A stretch of 64,000 bases of DNA from NCBI GenBank assembly GCA_949316495.1, contig OX439008.1, forward strand, positions 13,039,532 to 13,103,531, in the 5' to 3' direction. Numbering within the stretch: the stretch's first letter is position 1; each line of letters starts with the position of its first letter. Source of the stretch: Amphiduros pacificus. Its lineage: Eukaryota > Annelida > Polychaeta > Phyllodocida > Hesionidae. Made by a program: the position numbers and the translations under genes. The notes beneath the pieces were generated by a model that saw nothing but the letters and a program-made list of their open reading frames with translations, was not told where the DNA came from and made no database searches. Below are positions 25,131 to 34,979 of this stretch, one piece after another.

Positions 25131-25781
25131 ATGGCCAAATGTACGACGCAACACTTCTGCGTCATTTGCAACATATCGTACACAACAAGAAGATCTCTGT
25201 TGCGCCATAAACGAACTCAACATTCGACTCTACCCAAGAGCTACCAGTGCAAGTTCTGCCTGACATTCTACACGAGAATGGACAATTTAAGGAGACACTT
25301 AAGGAGAAGCCAAATGTGCTCTATCCTTAAGGAAACAAAAATAGCCGTATTACATGAAAACGGTCCTAAACAAGGCACCGGTACGTTAACGCCAGTTCCC
25401 ACGTCCCCCGAAATGGAGGCCCAAAGGGAACCACAACTATGGAGTAAGTAGCACATACCCCCTATTTCTACATAATCTATATGAAATCAAGATTCTGCAA
25501 CCAGCAGAAAATATGATTTATAAATTACACTCTACAGAATACTTCCTCTATCCACAGACACCAGAGAAGAAGATCAGGGAGGACCAGGGGAGATCACAGA
25601 AGGAGAGATAACCTCAATCTCCTCTTCTGATGGACCAACTCCCCCAGATCAAATGAATCCCGCCTTTCCACAGGACTCATCCCAAATTGATGACCTCCTG
25701 GAAAAGCCCTGGGATACAGTAAACCCCCCCGCTGAATACTGGGAGATTCTAGCAGAACTTTTGAATCTCCCGGGAGAGTAA
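25131..25781 (+). CDS. Two-exon C2H2-type zinc-finger ORF inside a Penelope-like element
   Basis: Exon 1 is 25131-25443 and exon 2 is 25558-25781; the 114 bp intron has a strong donor GGA|GTAAGT and acceptor TCCACAG|AC. Joined, they give 178 codons ending in TAA at 25779. Residues about 10-32 form a C2H2 finger (CVIC, 12 residues, HKRTQH). Residues about 39-65 form a second finger ending in Cys (CKFC, 12 residues, H, six residues, C). The exon 2 half is acidic and Pro/Ser-rich (EEDQGGPGEITEGEITSISS, DDLLEKPWDTV, YWEILAELLNLPGE), like an activation or docking tail. The fingers suggest nucleic-acid binding. It sits between the RT ORF and the hammerhead. An intron kept in an RNA-copied element fits the known ability of Penelope-like elements to retain introns. 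Alternative: a captured host gene fragment. Confidence 0.68.
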
Positions 25782-26397
25782 TTCAACTCTCCACAGAGCA
25801 ACAACCAATACTTACACCAAAATAGGACAACCAAAACATCTGGTGAAACCCACAACGTCAAACCAAACCAAATTCTAAAAAGAAACCTAATTTAGCTAAA
25901 TAAAACCATTTAGAAACCAAGGTCTCTTTGAGTGAGTCTGTGCAACCAAACTGGTTGAATCATCGTAATACTACGTTACGCAACCGCACCCCCAAAAAAT
26001 TGACTGTAAAAAATGGTCAAAACCCAACAAAAATCAAGGTATTCATCCTATGCACATCTTTATTGCAAACAATCTCGTAACCCACAAAAGAAAGAAACGG
26101 GAGTAATAAAATTCGTTTTCAAAATGGAGATTCCTACCCCGCGCCGGGGCTGTACGAAGCGCTAAATAAACGAAATAGTCTGGTGGCTTCAAGGGAGAGG
26201 GTCCGTAAATTTAAAAACATTAAATAGCAAATCAAAAATGATTCAAATTGACAAAAAAATGTCATCTATACCTCAAAAATCAACGCGTAAATTGCAAAAA
26301 CACGCAAACAATCACCCCAAAGCCGGGATTAAAGAGAATACGCACCTCGAAAACAGGGGTTTCCCCCAGCACCTCCACTTGGTAACCAATGGAAACC
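25782..26397. other. Non-coding part of the Penelope-like element
   Basis: No ORF of note. It lies between the zinc-finger ORF and the GC-rich and hammerhead region and probably belongs to the element's control region. Confidence 0.5.
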
Positions 26398-26506
26398 ACA
26401 ATAACACCTCCACCTGGAGGCGCCAGAGGGGAGGCGCCATGCACCTCCAGAGGTGCCAGCACCTCCACCTCATCCAATATATAAACAAGGCGTAGGATAA
26501 CGCAGT

Positions 26507-26571
26507 CAGTCCCCATCCAACTGATGAGATCAACTAAGATCGAAACCATTGTTGGTATTGGCTTGGGACTG
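26507..26571 (+). ncRNA. Hammerhead ribozyme, type I
   Basis: All parts are present in order. Outer stem I pairs CAGTCCC (26507-26513) with GGGACTG (26565-26571). CAT faces CTT as an internal loop. Inner stem I pairs CCAA (26517-26520) with TTGG (26558-26561). The core CTGATGA is 26521-26527. Stem II pairs GATC with GATC around a six-base loop, the second core GAA is 26542-26544, and stem III pairs ACC with GGT around a six-base loop. The predicted cleavage is 3' of A26557. Short stem III and open stem I match the hammerheads described in Penelope-like elements, where they trim the RNA at unit boundaries. All conserved core bases are intact. Confidence 0.88.
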
Positions 26572-26586
26572 CGAACGTTGTCGACC

Positions 26587-27459
26587 TCATCGTCTGGAAA
26601 CTTCGCCTTTTACACGAGCCTGTGAAGAGGGTTTAGTGGATGTTGCTGTTGGTTGATTTATTACTGGGATAGTGGATGTCGTGGTCTGAGTAGATGTAGC
26701 TGAAGATTTTGAGGTTTTTGTGAAAAAGGAATAATTTTTGTCATCGATTGGCCATGTAATTTCGGTTTGAATTGCTATTGATTTTGTTTCTTTAGTTTTT
26801 ACAGAGCTGGCATAAGATGCCTTTGTTGTGTTCAAACTTTTTACTCGCTTCCGTGCCTCTGGAAAAGGTATATTTTCAGTGCGTCGTATTCGCTGAATTT
26901 CCTTCTCTTTTAAAAAGGATGGACAATTCCGCGAATATGATGGATGATTGCCTTGGCAATTGACACATTTTATTATATTTGAAAAACAATCATCTCCACT
27001 GGGCTGAGTGGTACATTTTGGACATGTTACATTACCTTTACATCGATCATATCCATGTCCATACCTCTGACACTTGAAGCAGCGCAGAGGGTTTGGAATA
27101 AATACATCAACTCTAACGTTCAAATATCCAACTTTAATAGATGTTGGAAGCTGCGCTGCTTCAAATGTCAGAATAAACGTATTGATAGGAATTTTGACAC
27201 CATCATTTTTTATAAATATCTGCTTGCATTGAACAACATCCTGGTCTTTGAGCTCATCCACTATCTCCTCCTCAGAAACTCCTACTAAATCTGGGCATCT
27301 GATTACTCCTTTTTTATTGTTGAGAGTTTTGTGAGCTGTTATAATAACAGGAACTGTGGTCAACATTCGGCATCGTAGTAGATTGTCTGCATGGCTTTTC
27401 CGCTCCACCTCAATCAATAATTTATTTCCCATCTTTTTAACGATTTTTGGTTGACCCAA
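26587..27459 (-). pseudogene. I/Nimb-like ORF1 (RNA-binding, CCHC knuckles), main part
   Basis: A 290-codon frame with an RRM-like N-terminal half (KMGNKLLIEVERKSHADNLL, KGVIRCPDLVGVSEEEIVDE, TFILTFEAAQLP). Zinc knuckles follow: CFKCQRYGHGYDRC (C-x2-C-x4-H-x4-C), CPKC with distal Cys, and CVNCQGNHPSYSRNC. This is the nucleic-acid-binding ORF1 of I-group LINEs. The last residues (after KPSSQA, below 26616) are read from the inserted Penelope-like element. The start is uncertain: family ORF1 proteins usually begin earlier, but upstream frames toward 27480 are closed. Confidence 0.85.
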
Positions 27460-27479
27460 TCAGCAGCAATCTCCTTTCA

Positions 27480-27829
27480 GCAAATATTTATCAAAAATTT
27501 AAAAATTATTCCTAAATTTCAAACACTGAAATTATCATTAATAAAAATCAAATAGCCAGAATATATTAAAGGAAATATACTACAAGCTGGTTAAATCAGA
27601 CCCAGGCCTAATCTGATCTGCCTGTCTGGTGAACATCTGGATCCAAGACTGGCGTGTTGCAACTGGACCGGTATTACTGCCAAACCAGCCCAGTGCTCAG
27701 CCCGTCAGGATTCCATATCCTCCCGACACAGGTTGCATCCCACGGCAAACAGGACGCCCCTTTAGTCGCCTTTTACGACATGCTGGGGGGCAGTGGGGCT
27801 ATTCTTTAATCCCCGCACCCACAGGGGAG
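27480..27829 (-). mobile_element. 5' UTR of the I/Nimb-like LINE
   Basis: The minus strand starts CTCCCCTGTGGGTGCGGGGA, then CATGTCGTAAAAGGCGACTA, sequence I associate with 5' ends of I/Nimb-type elements in molluscs and relatives. Its presence, directly bounded by the 27830-27845 duplication, shows the element inserted at full length. The ORF 27629-28357 on the plus strand starts inside this UTR by chance. Confidence 0.75.
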
Positions 27830-27843
27830 TGTCTGTATCCAAT

Positions 27844-28357
27844 GATACAGAAGCGTGAATGGCTACTGAAAAGATTTACAACGTTCTGTCTCAACAAGGG
27901 ACATATAGATATGAAAAATAACACAAGGAGATTGAAGCATTGCAGTATGCACCAAGGGATTATCCATAAGATATTTGGTAGGCATCATCCCGCCAGCGCT
28001 ATCTTACTGTACCAGGATGAAGACACGTTCAAGGCATATATGGAGCTGTCTACTGGTATGATCATGGGTGAACAAAAATGGGAAAAGACAAAGACTCCTT
28101 TAGAACGTATAGCTTTGGCAGATGTGCACCACGGACCCCTTAAAGATGCAAGATGTCTCGTGGAGAGTGTGTTTCACAGCAATGAATTTGCAATTGAAGT
28201 GTTGACATTATTTGAACTGTGCAATGAAAATCTGATTTTGCACCAACACATCTTTTCAACAGCAAGTGAAATGCTCATGTACAGAAATTTGAATCAAGAA
28301 AACCATGGACACAGGAGCTATTTTCATTCACAAGGCCAAGGTCCACAAAAAAGATAG
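27844..28357 (+). CDS. Unrecognised coding-like ORF (~170 residues)
   Basis: Outside the I/Nimb-like element, a plus-strand frame from ATG 27843-27845 (MIQKREWLLKRF) runs to a stop at 28355-28357. It is rich in His, Leu and charged residues (CSMHQGIIHKIFGRHHPASA, LADVHHGPLKDARCLVESVF, IEVLTLFELCNENLILHQHI) and looks like helical, globular protein instead of repeat noise. No domain is recognised. Before the LINE inserted, its start lay about 640 bp from the terminase-like fossil on the opposite strand, so the two may share an origin. It could also be a host exon. I name no function. Confidence 0.35.
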
Positions 28358-28376
28358 AATTATATCGAACAAAAGG

Positions 28377-28590
28377 ATGCGGCATGGCATGAAAGAATTT
28401 TTGTCATTTCCCTAATTCATGTGGATGATGGATCTTGCAATGCAGAAGAATCTCTGATTTCCTGTCAAATGTCTTGATATCTCATGCGGCATGGCATGAA
28501 AGAATTTTTGTCATTTCCCTAATTCATGTGGATGATGGATCTTGCAATGCAGAAGAATCTCTGATTTCCTGTCAAATGTCTTGATATCTC
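28377..28590. repeat. 107 bp unit, two tandem copies
   Basis: ATGCGGCATGGCATGAAAG ... GTCTTGATATCTC occurs at 28377-28483 and again at 28484-28590, essentially identical: a recent duplication. Confidence 0.95.
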
Positions 28591-28656
28591 ATGCATCCCC
28601 TCTTTGACTGTGTAAGCATGTCTCAGACATTTTGGTTCATGTGTGCACGGTGGGAT

Positions 28657-28908
<252 letters not shown>

Positions 28909-31125
28909 TTGTATAACGCTGATACCAGACAAGTCTGTTCATAGAGCTGTGTTCAGGACGTGCATCCTGAAGAGATGAGTTTTCAGTCTATTCTTAAATG
29001 AGGATACTGAAGTACTTGTCCTAATTTCAGTAGGCAAGGAATTCCAAAGTCTAGGGCCGACAGATGAAAAGGCCCTGTCACCCACTGTCCCTAGCCTTGT
29101 ATTAGGTACTTGTAGATGGGTGCCATCATTGGATCTTAAACAGCGTTCCCCTTGTTTGATTAGGAGTAGATCACGTAAGTAAGGCGGAGCCTTACCATTT
29201 AGAGCCTTCCAGGTTAAGAGAAGGATTTTAAAATCTATTCTCGCATGAGCAGGGAGCGAGTGCAGTTCCTGTAGTTTTCCTGAAATGTGATCGAATTTCC
29301 TAATTTTTCCTACAACACGTGCTGCAGAGTTTTGGAGGTATTGCAGCTTCCTGATGTCGGTTTTAGGAAGACCAGCCAGCAGGCCATTACCATAATCCAA
29401 AGTAGATGTAACAAAAGCATGGGTAAGTGTTACAGTGGTCTTTTCGTCTAGACAATGTCTGATGGCCGCCAAGTTCCTAATGTGGTAATAGCCCTTCTGG
29501 CACATTTTTCTGATCTGGGCCTTCATGTCCATGTTGGAGTTGAATGTGATGCCAAGGTCCACCACTGACTCACTAGGAGCAATATCAGAGCTACCCACTC
29601 TTACTGTGTCTGGGTTACTACTGCTGACGGCAGTACTGTACCTGTCAGTACATATGAGCATCTCTGTCTTTCCATCATTTATCTTCATCTTATTTGATAT
29701 AAGGAAGTTTCTGACCTCACAGACACACTCCTCAAGTTTGTGTCTGCTTATATCAGCTTGATGGGGGGAAGTGTGGTCTACAGGGATGTAGATCTGAGTA
29801 TCATCTGCATAAATATGATAGCTCAGACCATATTTAGCTAGGATATCAGAAAGCATTGTCATATAAATGGTGAATAGTATGGGACCCAGGACTGAGCCCT
29901 GTGGCACTCCATATTTTATGGACTTGAGACAGGACCTATGGGTCCCCACCTTCACACATTGTTTCCTGTTTCTTAGATATGACCGAATCCAGCAGAGGGC
30001 GTGACCCTTGACATTACATCTAGCCTCTAGCCTATCAAATAGAATTTGATGGTCAAAAGTATCAAAGGCAGCAGAGAGGTCAAGCAACAGCAAGATGACT
30101 GACTTTTTATTGTCTAGATCACACAAGATATCATTTTGCACCTTTAACAAAGCAGTTTCAGTGCTATGATATTCTTTGTAGGCTGACTGAAACTTGTCAG
30201 TAAGGCCATTCCTTACAAGATGAGGGACTAATTGGTCCGCTATTGCCCTCTCAGTTAGCTTAGAGATAAATGTCAGGTTGGAAACAGGCCTGTAGTTTTT
30301 CTCAATCAGTTCTAGACCAAGTTTCTTCAGCAGGGGTGTTATGATGGCTATCTTCATATTTTCAGATACTGCTGATTCCATCAGTGATTTATTTATGATG
30401 GAAGTAATTATTGGTAAGAGGTCATCCAGGAGGTCAAGTAGGAGCCAGGTTGGAATAGGATCCAGCTCACATGACTTCTTTGCAGACCTCTTGACCAATT
30501 TTCGTACGTCATCTATGGTTAAGGGTGTGAACCTCTCCAGACATGCTGTACTATTGTTCGCAGTGTCACCTGGTGGCAAAGTTTGGCAGGGTGGAGCCTT
30601 GTCAATTTCTAGGCGGATTCTTTCTATTTTTTCAAGAAAGAAAGTGTTAAACTTCTCCGCTTGTGTGACCTCACAGTCAGTTTGGGGCATTGGTGTGTCC
30701 TTTTTCTTGTGCATGACTGTATCAATGACACTAAAAAGCTTTCTAGGGTCATGCTTGTTTTCCTCAACCAGGTTGGAAAAGTATGTTGATATAGCTGATT
30801 TCAGCATTGAATTGTATTTGTTTCTCTGGGAGTTATACAATTCCTTGTCAATGTGAGAGCCGGTCTTGTCCATTTTTCTCTCAAGCCTTCTCTTGAGAGA
30901 TCTTTCCAGCTTTAATTGGTCATTCATCCAAGGTACCGGTTTGCGCTGAGTGACCTTGGCAGACTTGATAGGAGCATGTTTATCCATGAGTGATGTGAGT
31001 GCCTTGTCATAGTAATCCACCATGTCACTCAAGGATAAGTGTTCCCATGTAGCAGTTGCACCGGTTAGGGATTTGATGTCATTCCTTAGGGACTGAAGAT
31101 CCTATCCCTTAAAGTTCCTGTACTT
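28909..31125 (-). mobile_element. CR1/L2-like LINE, 5'-truncated
   Basis: Minus-strand element: linker and RT ORF (31032-28939), then the 3' end GAACAGACTTGTCTGG, GCGTTATACAAATTT and the (TTTA)n tail. The frame can be followed upstream to about 31125 (IKYRNFKG), where the match ends, so the endonuclease is missing. I found no clear flanking duplication, which is usual for this group. Confidence 0.88.
28939..31032 (-). CDS. CR1/L2-like LINE ORF2 (linker, RT, C-terminal domain), open frame
   Basis: 697 codons without interruption. Residues about 1-160 are the endonuclease-RT linker (DKHAPIKSAKVTQRKPVPWM). The RT follows with [92 protein letters not shown] and the catalytic YHIYADDTQIYI, all residues intact. 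The C-terminal part has TLTHAFVTSTLDYGN, LQYLQNSAARVV and RLWNSLPTEIRTSTSV. The frame lacks the endonuclease, so the copy should be unable to move by itself. The long open frame marks a recent insertion, and it is the reference for the broken copies at 10775-14575. Confidence 0.9.
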   Translation of the reverse strand: MSDMVDYYDKALTSLMDKHAPIKSAKVTQRKPVPWMNDQLKLERSLKRRLERKMDKTGSHIDKELYNSQRNKYNSMLKSAISTYFSNLVEENKHDPRKLFSVIDTVMHKKKDTPMPQTDCEVTQAEKFNTFFLEKIERIRLEIDKAPPCQTLPPGDTANNSTACLERFTPLTIDDVRKLVKRSAKKSCELDPIPTWLLLDLLDDLLPIITSIINKSLMESAVSENMKIAIITPLLKKLGLELIEKNYRPVSNLTFISKLTERAIADQLVPHLVRNGLTDKFQSAYKEYHSTETALLKVQNDILCDLDNKKSVILLLLDLSAAFDTFDHQILFDRLEARCNVKGHALCWIRSYLRNRKQCVKVGTHRSCLKSIKYGVPQGSVLGPILFTIYMTMLSDILAKYGLSYHIYADDTQIYIPVDHTSPHQADISRHKLEECVCEVRNFLISNKMKINDGKTEMLICTDRYSTAVSSSNPDTVRVGSSDIAPSESVVDLGITFNSNMDMKAQIRKMCQKGYYHIRNLAAIRHCLDEKTTVTLTHAFVTSTLDYGNGLLAGLPKTDIRKLQYLQNSAARVVGKIRKFDHISGKLQELHSLPAHARIDFKILLLTWKALNGKAPPYLRDLLLIKQGERCLRSNDGTHLQVPNTRLGTVGDRAFSSVGPRLWNSLPTEIRTSTSVSSFKNRLKTHLFRMHVLNTAL

Positions 31126-31889
31126 GATGGATTTTTGGGGGGGTTTGGGGGGTGAGATAATACATGAAGACAGGGATGGTACAACCTCTTGTGTCTACAG
31201 TTGTTCCAAGTTGAACAATTTGCAGTACGAAGGATGCAATCAGATTGAGGAAACTCAAACGTTTAGGTCACTACGATCATATGGTTCTCAGCAGAATAGA
31301 TCTGAGAAGAGGTACAATAAACTCACAAATACAGTGGATGAGGTTGTTGGTGCTCTTTGTGATGCCCAAAAGATTCATTGAGGGGGCACTGTGGGGGCAC
31401 TGCTTGAGCTGGTAGTAGCAGAATCTGGAGCTGTGTTATTATTGCTAAATATACTAAATGAAGCTAATTAATGGATGCATGTGCTGGACCCTTTATTAAT
31501 ACATCAATGACAACATAGGATAACATATTAGTGGATAAATTTGCCTAATTTTGCTATAGCTGGACTCAAACAGTGCTACCCCACTTTGAGCCTCAATTGA
31601 GGTCAAACAAAGTTCACTTTACCCGCCTTTACCCGTCGCGTGCAGCTTTTGGCTGAGGCAAATCTTTCCTGGGAGTGCAAATTTTTGGGCTTTTTGCAAC
31701 TTATCTTTTAAATCTATCATAATTTTAATTTGTCATGATATTCATATGTGACCAAGCTTTCAATACACCAAATTGTAGAATTGATGCTTAATACCTTTAA
31801 GAGTCAATGACACTATTACTATAGAGGGTTACACCTATTTTGGTCATAACAGACATGATTTTCATGTCAGAGCCAGAACAGGGTTAGGG
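31126..31889. other. Intergenic between LINEs, nothing recognised
   Basis: Begins with a G-rich run (GGGGGGGTTTGGGGGG near 31136-31151). An 85-codon plus-strand ORF at 31124-31381 has no recognisable domain. Confidence 0.4.
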
Positions 31890-33296
31890 TGTGTGGTATA
31901 TTTTAAATAATTATCATATATCACAGGTTAATAAACCGTTGGAGGGAATTATGTCTATTAAGTTTACAGATAAGATTTCTGATTTCTCATTTGTAATATT
32001 ATGTTTGTATTTACCTCCTGCAGAGTCAGTAAGAGGTTGTGATGCAGTTGAGTTCTTTGCTCGTGTAACAGAGTTATACTTAAATGTGGACTGTGACATC
32101 TCTTTTATATGTGGAGATGTTAACTCATGTATAGGAAATATGTGTGATGTTATTCCAGGTGTTGATGGTGTTATGCCTCATGTAGATTTAGACTTGACAA
32201 AGAATGCACATGGTGATAGTTTTATTGAGTTTCTTAAGGATAGTAAAACGTGTATTCTAAATGGCAGGATTACCCCTGAATTAAATGACTTTACTTTTTT
32301 CACATCTAGGGAAATCGGTAGTAGATTACATTGCTATTAACCATGATGCACTTAAGTTCTGCCTAAAATGAGGTAGTTACAATGTCAGATTGTATTATAT
32401 AGAAAAATTCAACATCCATTATTTACTTTCTGGTTCATGTAAGAAGCCTGACCATTCTGTTGATTCAAACTCACTGCCTCGATAATTTCCCTGATAGTTT
32501 TATGTCAAGTGAGATTTGGAAAGAATGTATTTTGTTATTGATACAGAGGTTTGAATCTAGAATTAATAACCACGGAGATGTAGATGACAGTTATTATGAT
32601 TTAGTTAAGATACTAACCAAAGAAATGGATGATTACCTTAAGCTTCCAAATGTAAGCCAGAAGACTAGAAGAAAATTCAAGTTTCATAAACCATATTGGT
32701 GTGACAAGCTTACTATATTATGGCATAAATACATTACCAGTGAAAAGGAATTTACACAATGTAAACATGCTTCTAAACAGAGAAGAGATGTTAAATACTA
32801 TGCATATATTAAACATCAAAAAGAGTTTGATAAGGTTTTACGTAGAAAAGAGAGAGAATATAATAGAGCTAAAATTATAGAGATTGATGAAATCAATACA
32901 TATAATCCGCATGAATTTTGGAAAGTTTTGACGTCTCTTGGACCAAAGCAGAATAAGTCTATTCCTGTGAAAGTATATTTGAATGATGCTACTGATATGT
33001 GCTGACAAAACTGTTGTACTGGATAAATGGAAGTCTGATTTCTCCCAATCTGAGAATCAACTAGAAAATAGTTAGATTTAAATGAGAGATGAGTTATAGA
33101 TATCTGTTTCTTTTAATCTATTTGCATTACTTTTGATATCATCTTAGACAAACATATTTTTGGAAAATTTTACTCTACAAATTTAACTTTGGCGGTTGTA
33201 TATAACTGAATATCCCTTTATAAAATAACTTGACAAAGTGATAAAGATGTTGACTATTTGTGTGATGCATCAGTGAGAAGGTCAAAACATACTATT

Positions 33297-33368
33297 CAAC
33301 TATAGCTCAGTGGGTAAGACATCTGTCTCCCATGCTAAAGGTCTGGGGTTCGATTCCCGCCGGGAACA
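33297..33368 (+). ncRNA. tRNA-like (SINE-type) sequence 1 in R1 right copy
   Basis: A box TAGCTCAGTGGG (33303-33314) and B box GGTTCGATTCC (33347-33357) are both perfect consensus matches at tRNA-like spacing, so pol III transcription is plausible. The acceptor arms do not pair, so it is not a working tRNA. Confidence 0.6.
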
Positions 33369-33477
33369 AGTATCTTTTTATTTTTTATTTTTTATTCATG
33401 CTGAAACTGAAATCTTCATTTTGAAGTTTTATTTTCGCAACATCCACATCAGAACATATTAAATTGAAACATTTTTT

Positions 33478-33550
33478 GATACATGGCTCAATGGTTAAGA
33501 TTTCTGTCTTCTATGCTAAAGGTCCAGGGTTCAAATCCTGGTTGGAAAAA
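33478..33550 (+). ncRNA. tRNA-like sequence 2 in R1 right copy
   Basis: A-box-like TGGCTCAATGGTTAAGA and B-box-like GGTTCAAATCC, with a good T arm (CCAGG pairs CCTGG). Diverged from sequence 1 but shares ATGCTAAAGGTC in the middle, so the two are related. Absent from the left R1 copy. Confidence 0.55.
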
Positions 33551-34979
33551 GTATTATTTTCATAGTGAAGGTGAAATCTTGATATTGAGGTTCTGTTTGA
33601 GTGACATGTACGTCAGAAAACATAAATTGATTTGTCTGTTGGAAATGCAGAAGAATATAAATTATAATAAAAATGACTTGATACCAAAAATAAAAGATGA
33701 AATCTTTATATTGGAGTTCTTATTGAGTAAATATGAAATCTTCATATTCCAATTTTATTTTAGTTCAGACAAAAAAAGAATTATAACATGGATCCAATTT
33801 CAAGATTTTATCATAGACTTTAAACTTTGAGTATGTTGATCATGAGGCCAATCTTGAGCATCTATGAATATATCCAGTGCAATGCAATAGTTTCAAGTGT
33901 TTCAGCACTATCTTGTGTCTCAAAGGTCTGATGATATGTTTTGACCTCTTCTCATGGCAAGATTGCTCACTCAACATTTAGCCTGGATCCAGTGAGATCA
34001 GCCAACAATGCATGTACTCATATGTGCAAAGATCACCTCTTGGAAATGGTGTCAATGCATCTAAAATAGTTCTCTAGTTTCACAGTTGTTTAAACACTAT
34101 TAACAATAAAGAATTATAATTTCTATATTTGAAATAAGTTCAAATATTGCAATAATTATTTTAATTGTCAAATAAAACCACAATTTGATTAAAGAAACAT
34201 GTGAAGTAATAATGCTCAGATGTGTGCTCAGTGATTTGCCCACTATTTTTGACATGTGTATGTGACCACACACCCCACTAATCTGAGTACTAATCTCAGC
34301 AAGCAAGTGTTCCCAGCAGGATGCCAGCTCATAATTTTAATCTCTACCGCTGGTACCCTTACCTGAGACTTTCCTCTTTTTGTCAGGTATGTTGGCTAAA
34401 GGGAAAAACATGTAATAGGGGTCAGGAAATGACCCTAATGTGTCACTAAATTATAGAGGTATAAGTATGTTGTCATGTATCTTTAAAGTATACTCTAATA
34501 TAATTAACAGGAGAATTGTAAATTATCTTGAAAATAGGGAATGGTTTGTGGATGAACAAAATGGATTCAGAACGAACAGATCATGTCAAGATCATATATT
34601 TAGTTTAACTTCAGTTATATGTAACATTTGTCAATATGAAAAAAGCATTTGACTGGGTTGACCGAGATCTGTTGTTTCTCAAACTATTACAAAACAATAT
34701 AGATGGTAAATTTTATAATGCAATAAAAATGATGTGTACAGGTATAACATCCAATGTAAGAAATTAAATGTAGGCATTGATGTAAATGATACCCTGCTCT
34801 CAATTTTGTTATTACTTGCTAATAATGAAGAAGATTTACAATGTATGTTGAATTGTCTAGATGCTTGGTGTACTAAATGGAGAATGGTAGTAAAAGACAA
34901 AGACAAATGTTGTCCATTTTAGAAAGACATATGTACCTTGTACTAATGTTCATTTTAAACTTGGAGAAAATGTATTTAA

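Larger units (their letters stand above)
23737..26615 (+). mobile_element. Penelope-like element, 5'-truncated, with hammerhead ribozyme
   Basis: Plus-strand insertion in ORF1 of the I/Nimb-like LINE, flanked by the 14 bp duplication GAGCCTGTGAAGAG (23723-23736 and 26616-26629). Contents in order: the last part of the RT and a GIY-YIG endonuclease (23742-24710), a TATA-like box near 24886, a two-exon zinc-finger ORF (25131-25781), about 0.7 kb without genes, a GC-rich patch with GGAGGCGCC repeats (26398-26460), a second TATA-like box (about 26477) and a hammerhead ribozyme (26507-26571). The RT start and core are absent. The stretch after the RT ORF is much longer than an ordinary 3' UTR. It looks like the promoter-bearing 5' part of a following tandem unit, an arrangement known for this group. 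Confidence 0.88.
15437..27829 (-). mobile_element. I/Nimb-like LINE, full length before three later insertions
   Basis: Read on the minus strand: 5' UTR (27829 to about 27480, starting CTCCCCTGTGGGTGCGGGGA), ORF1 (about 27459-26616, then 23736 to about 23550), ORF2 endonuclease start (23486-23215), RT and RNase H (19099-16306), 3' UTR and an (ATTC)n tail at 15437-15470 preceded by TTAGTGGTTGATGTGCC. The 16 bp duplications at 15421 and 27830 bracket all of this. Three later elements sit inside: Penelope-like (23737-26615), L1-like (19110-23214) and a probable solo LTR (15533-16137). Most of the endonuclease is missing, ORF1 has a stop before its last segment, and the RT/RNase H part needs several frames, so the copy is dead. 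Confidence 0.9.
33160..34413 (+). repeat. Dispersed repeat R1, right copy, with two tRNA-like segments
   Basis: Reverse-complement partner of 9247-10334. It interrupts the LINE between linker and RT; about 130 bp next to it (33061-33159) match neither. Inside, blocks beginning AAATCTTCATATT or a close variant recur about four times (near 33407, 33574, 33699 and 33738), as if the repeat grew by tandem duplication of a tRNA-plus-spacer unit. Confidence 0.85.

Noticed and set aside
25017-25263. Alternative ORFs overlapping the zinc-finger start (for example from ATG 25063)
   Set aside because: They lack domains, and only the 25131 frame gives zinc fingers and splices in frame to exon 2.
33297-33368. 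Functional tRNA gene
   Set aside because: A and B boxes are good but the acceptor stem does not pair and the sequence lies in a dispersed repeat.
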